Below are positions 14,155-23,465 of a DNA stretch of 24,724 bases, piece by piece. Every line of letters starts with the position of its first letter. Position 1 is the stretch's first letter. The DNA comes from an uncultured Verrucomicrobiota bacterium (GTDB taxonomy: Bacteria; Verrucomicrobiota; Verrucomicrobiia; Limisphaerales; UBA9464). The notes under the pieces are model-generated. The model ran no database searches, was not told where the DNA came from, and saw only the letters and a list, made by a program, of their open reading frames with translations. Position numbers and translations under genes: made by a program. The DNA lies in assembly GCA_903925515.1 (NCBI GenBank), contig CAIYFP010000046.1:1-24724 (forward strand). The letters run 5' to 3'.

Positions 14155-17100
14155 GGCGAGGGCTGAAGTGGGCGGGAGCGGCTGGGCTTGCGCTGCGAGG
14201 GGCGGCGTGGGTGGCGTGCGCCGCGTCGTCGTGGCTGCACGCGGCGCCGGCTGCGGAGTCCTTGGCGGGTGCGGGCGCGGGAGGGGTCGGCTTCGACCTG
14301 GTGGATGCGGCTGGCGCGGGCGTGACGTTCAGGAACCGCGTCTCGCCGGAGGCATACGGCAGGAACCTGAACCTGCTGAACGGGTCCGGGGTTGCGCTGG
14401 GCGACGTGGACGGGGACGGGCGTTGCGACCTGTACTTCGCGGCGATCGACGGGACGAACCGCCTTTTCCTGAACGTTGGGAACTGGCATTTCGAGGAGGC
14501 GGGTGCTGGCACGGCGCTGGGGCTGCCCCACGCGCGATCGACGGGCGCGGTCCTTGAGGATGTCGATGGCGACGGTGACCTCGACCTCCTGGTGACGACG
14601 CTTGGGGGCGGCCCGCGCCTGATGCGGAACGACGGCAAGGGCCGGTTCGAGGACGTGACGGCGGCCTCCGGCCTTGCGGCGTCCACGGGGAGCATGTCGG
14701 CGGCGCTGGGCGACGTGGACGGCAACGGGACGCTCGACGTGTACGTGGCGAACTACGGCGCGTTTCCCATCATGCGGTCGGGCTCCGGGCGCGCCCAGGT
14801 GCGGCAGGTCAACGGGCGCTGGGTCGTGGAAGGGCCGTTCGCCTCGCGGCTGCGGGTCGTGAACGGGCAGGTGGAGGAGGTGGGCGAGCCGGGCGCGCTG
14901 CATCTGAACGAGGGGACGGGAAGGTTCCGCCGGGTGGAGTGGGGGACGGAGGCGTTCGTGGACGAGCAAGGCCAGCCTAGGTCGGCGCCGGCGGACTTTG
15001 GGCTGGCGGCCGTGCTCCGGGACGTGGATGGGGACGGGTTTCCCGACCTGTATGCCTGCAACGACTTCCAATCGCCGGACCGGCTTTGGCTGAACCGGGG
15101 GGACGGGCGATTCAGGGAGGCGCCGCGGATGGCAATGCGCAAGCATGCCTTTGCCTCGATGGGCGTGGACTTTGGGGACCTTGACCGGGACGGCCGCCTT
15201 GATGCGATGGCGGTGGAGATGTCGCCGCGCTCGTGGGAAAGGAGGCAACGTTCGCTGACGGGGGTGCGCTTCATCCCGAACCTTCCGGGGCGCTTCGAGT
15301 ATCGTCCGGAGGTGCCGCGCAACGTGCTGTACCGGGGCAACGGCGACGGGACATGGAGCGACGTGGCCGAGATTGCCGGGTTGGGCGCCACGGACTGGTC
15401 ATGGCAGCCGTTGTTCATGGACGTGGACATGGACGGGCTGGACGACGTGCTGGTTGCAGCGGGCGCGGCGCACGACGTGCAGGACCGCGACGCGCTGGCC
15501 CGCATCCATGCGTCGGGACGGGGGGACTCCTCGACGAACGTCTTCCTTTATCCGGCGTTCCGCTCGCCGATCTGGGCGTTCCGAAACGAGGGGGGATGGC
15601 GGTTCAGCGAGACGCACGAGCCGTGGGGCCTTGCTCAGACCAACCTCCATGTCGGGGCGGCGCTCGCGGACCTCGACGGCGACGGCGACCTTGACCTTGT
15701 TTGCAACCGCCTCGGGGACGGCCCCGCGCTGTATCGAAACAAGGCCACCGCGCCACGGCTTGCGGTCCGACTCAGGGGCAAGGCGCCAAACACCCGGGGC
15801 ATCAACGCGCGGATTCGTGTATCGGGCGGCCCATGGGTGCAGGAAACGGAGGTGACCTCGGGCGCGCGGTACCTTTCAGGGGACGACACGTTGCGGGTAT
15901 TTGCCACGGGCACGGCGCGGGCCGTGGACGTGGAGGTGCGTTGGCGCGGCGGCGGGGTCACTCGGGTGACGAACGCGGCCCCGGGCACGTGCGTCCGGGT
16001 TGATGAGCGGGACGCGGTGACGGAGCGCCTGGTCGAGAAGCGGGAGGCGGCGCCGTTGATGGCCGACGTCTCGGGCGCGGCCGGGCACGTGCACCGGAAG
16101 GAGTTGTTCGACGACCTTGCTCGCCAGCCCTTGCTGCACCGCCAGTTGTCCGTCGCGGGCCCCATGGTGGCATGGCTGCCGTCGGCGGACCCGGCCCGGC
16201 CCTACCTCGTGGTGGCTTCGGCGCGCGGCGGGTCGCCCGGAGTCCGGAGGGTGCGGGCCGGGGGAGGCATGGATGCGGTCCCGTGCGACTGGGTCGCGCC
16301 GGACGACATGGCGGGCATGGCGTTGTGGACGGACGCGGACGGGACGGCGGTGTTGATCGCGGCGGTGTCGAACTACGAGACGTCGCCCGCGTTGACGTCG
16401 TGGGTGATGCTGCGTCCGTCCGAAGCGGGCACGCGGATGGAGGTGAAGGCATGGACGAACTGGGCCGGGAATGCAGCGAGCGTCGGGCCGGTGGCGTCGG
16501 CGGACATGGACGGCGACGGGCGGCTGGAGGTGTTCGCGGGCGCGCGGGTGATGCCGGGGCGTTACCCGGAGCCGGGGACCTCGTTCGTGTATCGGGCGCC
16601 GGGAGATGGGGCGGTTGCAGGGGCAGCGGCGATGAAGTTTCCGGGGATGGAAGGCGCCGGGCTGGTTCAGGGGGCGACATGGACGGACCTTGAGGGTGAC
16701 GGGTTCCCCGAGTTGGTGCTGGCGACGGAGTGGGGGCCGGTGCGGGTCTGGCGGAACCGCGGGGGGCGGCTTGAGCCATGGGATCCCGTGGTCCGGACGG
16801 GCACGGGCGAGGCGTTGCCGTTGTCGCGGCTGACGGGCTGGTGGACCTGCGTTGCTTCCGGTGACTTCGACGGGGACGGGCGGATGGACCTTGCGGCGGG
16901 CAACTGGGGCTTGAACACGGGCTACACGGCGAGCGCGGCGCGACCGTTGAAGCTGTATTTTGGGGACCTTGTGGGCGCGGGGGGCGTGGACATGGTGGAG
17001 GCGTGGACGCCGCCGGAGCTGGGGTTCGAGGTGCCGCGGCGGGGATTGCGGCCGTTGTCGATGGCGTTCCCGGTGCTGGCGGAGAGGTTTCCGACGCATG

Positions 17101-17807
17101 CCGGGTTTGCGAGGGCGTCGATGAGGGAGGTGCTGGAGGCGGTGGGGCGGCCGGCGTCGGTGGTGGAGGCGCGCGTGCTGGCGTCGTGCGTGTTCCTGAA
17201 CCGGGGTGGGGCATGGGAGCTGCGGGAGTTGCCGGACGTGGCGCAGTGGGCGCCGTTGATGGGGATCTCGGTGGCGGACGTTACGGGCGACGGGCACGAG
17301 GACTTGCTGCTGGCGCAGAACTTCTTCGGGATGCGCATCGAGTGGCCGCGTTGCGACGCCGGGCGCGGATGCGTGCTGGTTGGCGACGGGAAGGGCGGGT
17401 TCCGGGCGATGGAGGCGGCGGAGTCGGGGGTGCTGGTGCATGGGGAGCAGCGGGGATGCGCGACGGCGGACATGGACGGCGACGGGCGTGTGGACTGGGT
17501 GGACACGCAGGTGGGCGCGGGCACGAGGTTGTTCCGGAACACGGGCGCGAGGGCAGGGCTGCGGGTTCGGCTCCGGGGGCCGGCTGGAAACCCGCATGGC
17601 GTGGGGGCGGTCGTCCGGGGCATCGGGGCCGCGGGGGAGGGCGCCGCGAGGGAGGTTCACGGCGCGGTGGGCTCGGGCTCGGTGGACCTGCCCGTGCTGG
17701 TGTTCGGGGGCGCCGTGGAGCGGGTGCGCGTGCGATGGCCGGGCGGGCGGACGACGGAGGCCGCGGTGCCCCCGGGGGCGCGCGAGGTGGTGGTTGGGGC
17801 CGAATAG
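14151..17807 (+). CDS. Large exported protein with two VCBS-propeller plus ASPIC/UnbV modules
   Basis: The 1218-residue product begins with a signal peptide (MRRGLKWAGAAGLALRG, cleavage near residues 32-36). Module one has DxDxDG-type calcium loops at about residues 85, 137, 188, 291, 343, 424 and 507, then an ASPIC/UnbV domain (about 536-620, starting RLAVRLRGKAPNTRG). Module two starts near FDDLARQPLLHRQLS, has loops at about 785, 846, 905, 1043 and 1107 and a degenerate blade near 670-690, and ends in a second ASPIC/UnbV domain (about 1137-1213, LRVRLRGPAGNPHG). The protein resembles two CRTAC1-like halves joined in tandem. It is translationally coupled to the upstream cytochrome-propeller gene, so the two probably act in one complex outside the cytoplasm. 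The substrate or partner is unknown. Confidence 0.9.
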   Translation: MRRGLKWAGAAGLALRGAAWVACAASSWLHAAPAAESLAGAGAGGVGFDLVDAAGAGVTFRNRVSPEAYGRNLNLLNGSGVALGDVDGDGRCDLYFAAIDGTNRLFLNVGNWHFEEAGAGTALGLPHARSTGAVLEDVDGDGDLDLLVTTLGGGPRLMRNDGKGRFEDVTAASGLAASTGSMSAALGDVDGNGTLDVYVANYGAFPIMRSGSGRAQVRQVNGRWVVEGPFASRLRVVNGQVEEVGEPGALHLNEGTGRFRRVEWGTEAFVDEQGQPRSAPADFGLAAVLRDVDGDGFPDLYACNDFQSPDRLWLNRGDGRFREAPRMAMRKHAFASMGVDFGDLDRDGRLDAMAVEMSPRSWERRQRSLTGVRFIPNLPGRFEYRPEVPRNVLYRGNGDGTWSDVAEIAGLGATDWSWQPLFMDVDMDGLDDVLVAAGAAHDVQDRDALARIHASGRGDSSTNVFLYPAFRSPIWAFRNEGGWRFSETHEPWGLAQTNLHVGAALADLDGDGDLDLVCNRLGDGPALYRNKATAPRLAVRLRGKAPNTRGINARIRVSGGPWVQETEVTSGARYLSGDDTLRVFATGTARAVDVEVRWRGGGVTRVTNAAPGTCVRVDERDAVTERLVEKREAAPLMADVSGAAGHVHRKELFDDLARQPLLHRQLSVAGPMVAWLPSADPARPYLVVASARGGSPGVRRVRAGGGMDAVPCDWVAPDDMAGMALWTDADGTAVLIAAVSNYETSPALTSWVMLRPSEAGTRMEVKAWTNWAGNAASVGPVASADMDGDGRLEVFAGARVMPGRYPEPGTSFVYRAPGDGAVAGAAAMKFPGMEGAGLVQGATWTDLEGDGFPELVLATEWGPVRVWRNRGGRLEPWDPVVRTGTGEALPLSRLTGWWTCVASGDFDGDGRMDLAAGNWGLNTGYTASAARPLKLYFGDLVGAGGVDMVEAWTPPELGFEVPRRGLRPLSMAFPVLAERFPTHAGFARASMREVLEAVGRPASVVEARVLASCVFLNRGGAWELRELPDVAQWAPLMGISVADVTGDGHEDLLLAQNFFGMRIEWPRCDAGRGCVLVGDGKGGFRAMEAAESGVLVHGEQRGCATADMDGDGRVDWVDTQVGAGTRLFRNTGARAGLRVRLRGPAGNPHGVGAVVRGIGAAGEGAAREVHGAVGSGSVDLPVLVFGGAVERVRVRWPGGRTTEAAVPPGAREVVVGAE

Positions 17808-17821
17808 GGGCTGCCTGCGGG

Positions 17822-19171
17822 TCAGGGACCCCGGCCGGCAACGGGTGGCTCGGGAATGCGAAGGGGCTCGCCCGACGCGTGCCAGAGCCGCCACTGGAAC
17901 TGGTTGTGCGCGGCAACCTCGTCGATGCCCTCCGCCTGCGCGCCGGCGAGCTCGCGCTCGGCCTCCAGGACGTCGGTCACGGCGCCGAAGCCGAAGTCCT
18001 TCCGGCCCTGCGTGATGGCAAGGAGGCGCCTCGCCGAGACGATGTTGCTGGAGGCAAGCCCGATCGAGCCGGCGGATGCCGCCGCCCTCGAATGCAGCTC
18101 GACGACCTCGCGCGTGATTCGCGCCGCGGCTTGGTCGCGCTCGATCTCCGCCAGCCGCACGGCGGCGTCCGCCGCCCGGACACGGGTTCGGTCCCCGATG
18201 CCACCGGGCCCGATCCTCCATGCGACCCCGAAACCGTAGTCGCCGAAAGCACCCCCGCTGCCGAGGCCTCCGTTGCGTCCGCCCATGATCCCGCCGGCCC
18301 CTGCCGAGGCGCCGACCGACGGGATCCACGGGCCCATGTGGACGCCGTCTCGCCGGGCCCCTGCCTCGCCAATCGCGGCGCGCGCGCGTTGCAGCTCCGG
18401 CCGCGCAGCCAAGGCCGCCGCGACGAGTGCGTCGAGCGGGCGCTCCGGCGGGAGGAGGGAGGTCGGGACAAACTCGCGGAGGTCGGGCGCGAGGAGGGTG
18501 GAGGGCGGGAGCCGGAGCAGCTCGGCGAGGCGCGCGGATGCGACCGTGTGGTCGGCGAGGGCCTTGGCGTGGGCCGCGTGGACCCTCCCATGCCGGAGGC
18601 GTGCACGCTGGGCGTCGGCCTCGGACGCAACGCCGGCGACGGTGGCGTTCTCGACCTTGCGCAGCGTCTCGGAGGCAACGCGGACGGCGTCCCCGGAGGC
18701 GGCGACGAGGGCGGCCGCGCGGGACAGCTCGACGTAGCCCTGTGCCGCCGCGAGGAGCGATTGGCGGCCCTGAGCGTCCGCGTCCGCCTCGACGGCCCTG
18801 AGGGCCTGGCGCGATGCCAGGACGCGATACCATGCGTCGCCCGGGTCCACCTGGGCCTGCAAGCCCAGCGACGAGCTGCCCTGATGCTTCGAGGCGTCAA
18901 ACACGTCGCCGACGATGTCCTGGAGGTAGCCGTCGTGACGCCTGTACGCGATGCCGGGCGCGAGCCATGGCCATGCGGCGAGACGATCTTGGTCGAGCCG
19001 TGCCCGGGACTGGCGTACTCGCTCCCTTGCGGCCTCCACCGCGAAGGCGCGGGCCCCGCCGAGGCGGAGCGTGGTGGCAAGGTCGATCGGGTGGGGCTCG
19101 GAGGCGCACGCCACCATGGCCATCCCCGCCGCGATTGCGACGATGCATCCAAGCCATGAACGGGTCTTCAT
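17822..19171 (-). CDS. TolC-like outer-membrane efflux lipoprotein
   Basis: Outer-membrane channel component of a tripartite efflux pump. The 449-residue product has a lipoprotein-type signal with a candidate lipidated Cys22 (MAMVAC), then two halves rich in long Ala/Arg/Glu amphipathic helices as expected of the TolC/OprM barrel-helix fold (RARLDQDRLAAWPWLAPGI early in the first half, then two long helical repeats with a GFGVAWRI strand in the second). It is the last gene of the unit; its ATG at 19171-19169 overlaps the stop of the adaptor gene by 4 bases. The C-terminus converges on the preceding + strand gene with only 14 bases between stops. Substrate cannot be told from sequence. Confidence 0.9.
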   Translation of the reverse strand: MKTRSWLGCIVAIAAGMAMVACASEPHPIDLATTLRLGGARAFAVEAARERVRQSRARLDQDRLAAWPWLAPGIAYRRHDGYLQDIVGDVFDASKHQGSSSLGLQAQVDPGDAWYRVLASRQALRAVEADADAQGRQSLLAAAQGYVELSRAAALVAASGDAVRVASETLRKVENATVAGVASEADAQRARLRHGRVHAAHAKALADHTVASARLAELLRLPPSTLLAPDLREFVPTSLLPPERPLDALVAAALAARPELQRARAAIGEAGARRDGVHMGPWIPSVGASAGAGGIMGGRNGGLGSGGAFGDYGFGVAWRIGPGGIGDRTRVRAADAAVRLAEIERDQAAARITREVVELHSRAAASAGSIGLASSNIVSARRLLAITQGRKDFGFGAVTDVLEAERELAGAQAEGIDEVAAHNQFQWRLWHASGEPLRIPEPPVAGRGP

Positions 19172-20241
19172 CGCGTGCCCCCGATGGAAACCGCCTTGCC
19201 GTCGGCGGGCGCACCCCGTGCCGGGACGATGACGACGGCGTCGTGGGGCAGGCCCTCGGTGACCTCGGAGGCGGCCCCGTCCACGAAGCCAAGCTTCACG
19301 GCGCGCCTGCGGCTCCTGCCGTCCTCCACGGTGAAGACGGATGCGCCGGACCTTTCGACAAGGACGGCCTCGGACGGGATGACGAGCGCATTGGTGCGCT
19401 GCTCAAGGCCGATGCGGACGGAGGCGGACATCCCGGGCATGAGCAGGGCGGGCGGCATGGGAAGGTCGGCCTCGACGGCAAGGCAGCGGGTGTCCTCGTC
19501 AAGGGCGCCGGCATGGCGGCTGACCTTGGCGGCGAACCCGGCTGGAGGGCCGCCCTCGACGAGGACGTGAACGGGTTGGCCGACGTGGACGAGCCTTGCC
19601 TCGGGTTCCGGCACGGGGACATGGGCACGGAGGGACTTGGTCTCGGACAGGGAAACGACACGGGAGGCGTTGCTGGAGGTCGCGGCGGCGAGGTAGGCGC
19701 CGGTGTCCACGTGCCGGTCCACGACCACCCCGTCGAACGGGGCCGTGATGCGGGCATGGGCCAGGAGGACCTCGACGCCCCCGAGGCGTGCCATGGCCAC
19801 ATCGACCCGGCCCTGGGCGCCATCCCATTCCTCGTCCGTCACGAGGGCCGGGTCGCGTTCGCGGGCCTTGCGCAGCCGCGCGAGGTCCCTGCTTGCTACG
19901 GCGAGCTCGGCGGAGAGCCGGGCCTTGTCGGCCTGCAATTCCGGGGTGTCGAGCACCGCCACCACCTGCCCCGCCTTCACGCGGTCGCCCCGGTCCACCG
20001 AGATGGAGGCGACGAATCCGGACACCCGCGCCTGCAAGGCCACCTGTTGGTTGGCACGGACCGTCCCGGGCAACGTGACAAACCGCGTGATGGCCTCCCG
20101 GCGGGGACGCGCGACCTCGACGGGCCGGGCCGCGGGTTCCTGGGCAAGGGCCGCGAACGCGAAGGCGGCATGGGAGAGCAGCCGGGCCGTGCTGAGGGGG
20201 ACGGGCGTCGTCTTGGCATGCGGGCGATGCGAGGCGTTCAT
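19168..20241 (-). CDS. Periplasmic adaptor (membrane fusion protein) of an RND efflux pump
   Basis: The 357-residue product links the inner-membrane transporter to the outer-membrane channel. An N-terminal export signal (hydrophobic LLSHAAFAFAALA, residues 21-33) is followed by the first beta strand set (FVTLPGTVRANQQV, about 54-67), the lipoyl half-motif ARVSGFVASISVDRGDRVKAG (71-91), a helical hairpin (about 102-160) and the second lipoyl half ARITAPFDGVVVDR (163-176). Beta-barrel and membrane-proximal domains follow (MPGMSASVRI, then VIPSEAVL). Its ATG overlaps the transporter stop by 4 bases, and the sequence upstream on its strand is pyrimidine-rich with no Shine-Dalgarno, so it is probably translated by coupling. 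No conserved N-terminal Cys is seen, so it is likely soluble and not lipid-anchored. Confidence 0.93.
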   Translation of the reverse strand: MNASHRPHAKTTPVPLSTARLLSHAAFAFAALAQEPAARPVEVARPRREAITRFVTLPGTVRANQQVALQARVSGFVASISVDRGDRVKAGQVVAVLDTPELQADKARLSAELAVASRDLARLRKARERDPALVTDEEWDGAQGRVDVAMARLGGVEVLLAHARITAPFDGVVVDRHVDTGAYLAAATSSNASRVVSLSETKSLRAHVPVPEPEARLVHVGQPVHVLVEGGPPAGFAAKVSRHAGALDEDTRCLAVEADLPMPPALLMPGMSASVRIGLEQRTNALVIPSEAVLVERSGASVFTVEDGRSRRRAVKLGFVDGAASEVTEGLPHDAVVIVPARGAPADGKAVSIGGTR

Positions 20242-23200
20242 GGGCGTGGAAGGAGGGGTTGCGCGTCCTTGGCGAGGTCGTCGGGATCAAGCGAGAGGGC
20301 GCGGGGGGATGGTCGCAGGACGAGGGCGAGGACGGAGGGGAGGACAAGGAGGGTGGCGAGGGTCGCGGCAAGGAGCCCGCCGGCCACGGCGCGCCCGAGG
20401 GGCGCGGTCTGGGGACCGCCCTCGCCCAGCCCCCACGCGAGCGGGAGCATCCCGGCAACCATCGCGGCGGCCGTCATGACGATGGGCCTGAGGCGGCCCG
20501 TCGCGGCGGAGAGCGCGGACGCATGGGCGCTGGCGCCCGAGCGGCGGGAGTCGTTGGCGACGGTGGCCATGAGGATGGCATTCGCCATGGCGACGCCGGT
20601 GGCCATGATGGCCCCGATGGCCGACTGGACGTTGAGGGTGGTGCCCGTGGCGGCCAGCGTTGCCGCGACGCCAGCGAGGGCGGCGGGGATGGGGGAAAAG
20701 ACGGCGATGGAGACGCCAAGGCGTTGGAACCATGCCACGAGGGTCAGGAGGACGAGGACAAGGGCGAAGCCGAGGCCAGCCCTCAGTCCCCGGGCAAGGT
20801 CCCCCAGAGGCACGGCCTGCCCGCGGACGTCCACCCGGGTGCGCGCCGGCCAGCGCGAGGAATCCCCCACCTCCGGGATGGCCCGGATGTCGCGCAGCAC
20901 GCTCCCGAGGTCGCGCCCGTGCAGGTTCGCGGAGACGCTGACGACGCGCGCCATGTTGTAGCGCTCGATCTGGCCCGTGGCGGTCCCGGGCTCCACCCGC
21001 GCCACCTGCCTGAGCAGGACCGATCGGTCGCCGCCGCCGCGGACGGGGACGTTGCGAAGGTCCTCCATCCCGAGCACCTCGGTGCCCGGGAACTGGACCT
21101 GCACGCTGTAGCTGACGCCGGAGGCCGGGTCGGCCCAGAAGTTGGGGACCGTGAACCGGCTGGACGCGGTGGCGGCCACGAGGGAACGGGCCACGTCCGA
21201 CGCGTCCACGCCAAGCAACCCGGCGCGCTCGCGATCGACCGAGACCTCGACGGTGGGTTGGTCCATGGATTGCACGCGTTGCACGTCCCGGAGCCCCCTC
21301 ATGCGGGAGAGCGCCTCCTGGATCGCCTCGGCGTGAGCCCGGCTCGCCGCAAGGCTGGGCCCGCTGACGGCGACCTCGACGGGCGTCGCCGCGCCGAAGC
21401 TCATGACGCGGGAGACGATGTCGGCTGGCTCGAACGAGAGGGACACGCCGGGGAGTTCCCGGGCCAAGGACTCGCGAAGACGCTCCTTGAGCAGGGGAAC
21501 CGCGATGGCGCCCGGCCTGAGCTGCACCGTGAAATGGGCCTCGTCCGGGCCGCCGTTCCACAGGTGGATGAGGTTCACGGGGTAGTTGGGCGCGTGAACG
21601 CCGACGAGGCCAAGGGTGAGCAAGACGTTGGTGGGCCCGGCCTCGCGTTGGATGATCCCGAGGGCGCGGAGGGACAACTGCTCCGTGACGTCGAGGCGCG
21701 TTCCCGCCGGGGCGCGAAGGCGCAGGGCGAACTGGCCGGGCTCGACCGCGGGGAAGATCTCGGTGCCCATGCGCGGGGCGGCGAAGGCGAGGAGGGAGGC
21801 GCATGCCGCGAGGTACAAGGCGAGCGTCCATGCCGGCCGGGCGAGGGTCCTCGCGAGGATGGCGCGGTACGAGCGCTGGATGCCCATCCACCATGCCGGG
21901 TCCTCGCCGGGCGAGGCTCCCCGGAGCAGCCACACGCAGAGAACCGGCACGAGCGTGCTGGAGAGAAGGTAGGAGGACGCCATGCTGAGGCCCACGGCCA
22001 TGGCGAGCGGCGCGAACAACGCCTTGGCCGCCCCCTCCATGAGGAACGCCGGGACGAAGACGGACACCACGCAGGCCATCGAGAGGAACCGCGGCACGCC
22101 CGTCTCATGCATCGCGGCCATCGCCGCCCGCGCCGTGTCCATGCCCCGCGAACGACGGGCATGAATCGCCTCGACCGCCACGGTGGCTTCGTCCACGAGG
22201 ATGCCGACGGCCATCGCCAACCCGCCCAGCGTCATCAGGTGGATGGAGTGGCCCGTGATCCAAAGCCCGAGGCTGGCCGACAGCAGCGCCGCCGGGATGT
22301 TGATCACGACCACGCACGCCGTTCGCCAGTCCCGCAGGAACAGCAGCACCACAAGGCCCGTGAGCAGCGCCCCGATCCCGCCTTCCTTGGCGAGGTCCCC
22401 CATCGCGCGCAGCACCACCGGCGACTGGTCGAACTCGTATCCCACCTCGATGTCGTCGGGCACCGCCGCGCGGAATCGCGGCAGGCTGGCCCTCACCCGG
22501 TCCACGACGTCGAGCGTCGAGGCGTCGGCCCGCTTCGTCACCGGCATGTACACCGTTCGGCGGCCGTTCACCAACGCATGGCTCGTCACGAGGTCGGAGG
22601 CGTCGCTCACCGTCGCGACGTCGCTCAGGAAGACGGCGCCCGAGCGCGCCGAGCGAAGGACCACGCCGGACAGGTCCCGGATGTCGCGCACCTGGGCGTT
22701 GAGGGGGACGATGGGAGCCAGGTCGCCCGACTGGATGTTGCCGGACGGGCTGATGACGTTGGCCCGCGAGACGGCCTGCACGACGTCGTCGGGCGACAGG
22801 CCCAGGGAGCGCAGGCGGTCGGGCTTGACCGTCACGGTGATGGTCCGGGCGCTTCCCCCGAAGGGCGGTGGTGCGGAGACGCCCGGCAACGTCGCGAAGA
22901 GGGGCCGCACGAGGTTGAGGGCGGCGTCCTGCATCTGGCCGACGGTGCGGGCGGGGTTGCGGGAGGAGAAGACGAGTTGCCCGACGGGGACGCTGCCGGC
23001 ATCGAACCGGGTGACGAAGGCGCCGGGCGTTCCCGGGGGCATGAAGGCCCGTGCGCGGTTCACGTAGGCGACCGTCTCCGCCAACGCGGCGGCCATGTCG
23101 GTGCCGGGATGGAACTGGAGCTTCATGACGGAGGCGCCCTGGATGTTGCGCGACTCCACGTGCTCGATGCCGGTGATGTAGAGGAAGTGATACTCGTAGT

Positions 23201-23396
23201 AGTAGGCGATGGAGCCCTCCATCTGGGAGGGGTCCATGCCGCCGTACGGCTGGGCCACGTAGATCGTGGGAATGCCCAGCGCGGGGAACACGTCGCGCGG
23301 CATGCGCAACAGCGCCAACCAGCCGCCAAGGCAGGCCGCCATGACGAGGACGACGACCGTCACGGGGCGGCGCAGGATGAATCGAACCGGGGACAT
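20238..23396 (-). CDS. RND-family inner-membrane efflux transporter
   Basis: Proton-driven exporter of the resistance-nodulation-division superfamily. The 1052-residue product has the usual two-fold plan: TM1 at about 9-29, a large periplasmic loop to about 330, TM2-6, a second TM cluster start near 540 (TLALYLAACASLLAFAAP), a second periplasmic loop, and TM8-12 near 880-1025. TM4 carries GILVDEATVAVEAIH with Asp402-Glu403 where AcrB has two aspartates, and TM10 has GVAMANAILM with Ala938 where AcrB has the proton-relay Lys940. The N-terminal periplasmic region (QPYGGMDPSQMEGSI, GIEHVESRNIQG) matches a widespread uncharacterised RND subfamily. It is first in a tightly overlapping adaptor and outer-membrane channel unit. 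Substrates are unknown. Confidence 0.95.
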   Translation of the reverse strand: MSPVRFILRRPVTVVVLVMAACLGGWLALLRMPRDVFPALGIPTIYVAQPYGGMDPSQMEGSIAYYYEYHFLYITGIEHVESRNIQGASVMKLQFHPGTDMAAALAETVAYVNRARAFMPPGTPGAFVTRFDAGSVPVGQLVFSSRNPARTVGQMQDAALNLVRPLFATLPGVSAPPPFGGSARTITVTVKPDRLRSLGLSPDDVVQAVSRANVISPSGNIQSGDLAPIVPLNAQVRDIRDLSGVVLRSARSGAVFLSDVATVSDASDLVTSHALVNGRRTVYMPVTKRADASTLDVVDRVRASLPRFRAAVPDDIEVGYEFDQSPVVLRAMGDLAKEGGIGALLTGLVVLLFLRDWRTACVVVINIPAALLSASLGLWITGHSIHLMTLGGLAMAVGILVDEATVAVEAIHARRSRGMDTARAAMAAMHETGVPRFLSMACVVSVFVPAFLMEGAAKALFAPLAMAVGLSMASSYLLSSTLVPVLCVWLLRGASPGEDPAWWMGIQRSYRAILARTLARPAWTLALYLAACASLLAFAAPRMGTEIFPAVEPGQFALRLRAPAGTRLDVTEQLSLRALGIIQREAGPTNVLLTLGLVGVHAPNYPVNLIHLWNGGPDEAHFTVQLRPGAIAVPLLKERLRESLARELPGVSLSFEPADIVSRVMSFGAATPVEVAVSGPSLAASRAHAEAIQEALSRMRGLRDVQRVQSMDQPTVEVSVDRERAGLLGVDASDVARSLVAATASSRFTVPNFWADPASGVSYSVQVQFPGTEVLGMEDLRNVPVRGGGDRSVLLRQVARVEPGTATGQIERYNMARVVSVSANLHGRDLGSVLRDIRAIPEVGDSSRWPARTRVDVRGQAVPLGDLARGLRAGLGFALVLVLLTLVAWFQRLGVSIAVFSPIPAALAGVAATLAATGTTLNVQSAIGAIMATGVAMANAILMATVANDSRRSGASAHASALSAATGRLRPIVMTAAAMVAGMLPLAWGLGEGGPQTAPLGRAVAGGLLAATLATLLVLPSVLALVLRPSPRALSLDPDDLAKDAQPLLPRP

Positions 23397-23465
23397 CGGG
23401 GGCGCCGTCAGGCTCCGAAACCCGCGTCGCCGTGGCGAGGATGTTCTGGCGGGCGCCGAGGGGCC

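Noticed and set aside
17819..17831. Small hairpin GGGTC/GACCC between the convergent genes as a terminator
   Set aside because: The stem has only 5 bp with a 3-base loop, no T tract follows on either strand, and it overlaps the stop codon of the TolC-like gene.
15876..18833. A 985-residue open frame on the - strand
   Set aside because: It is antisense to the large propeller gene and runs through the TolC-like gene in another frame. Its Arg/Pro/His-rich composition has no recognisable domain.
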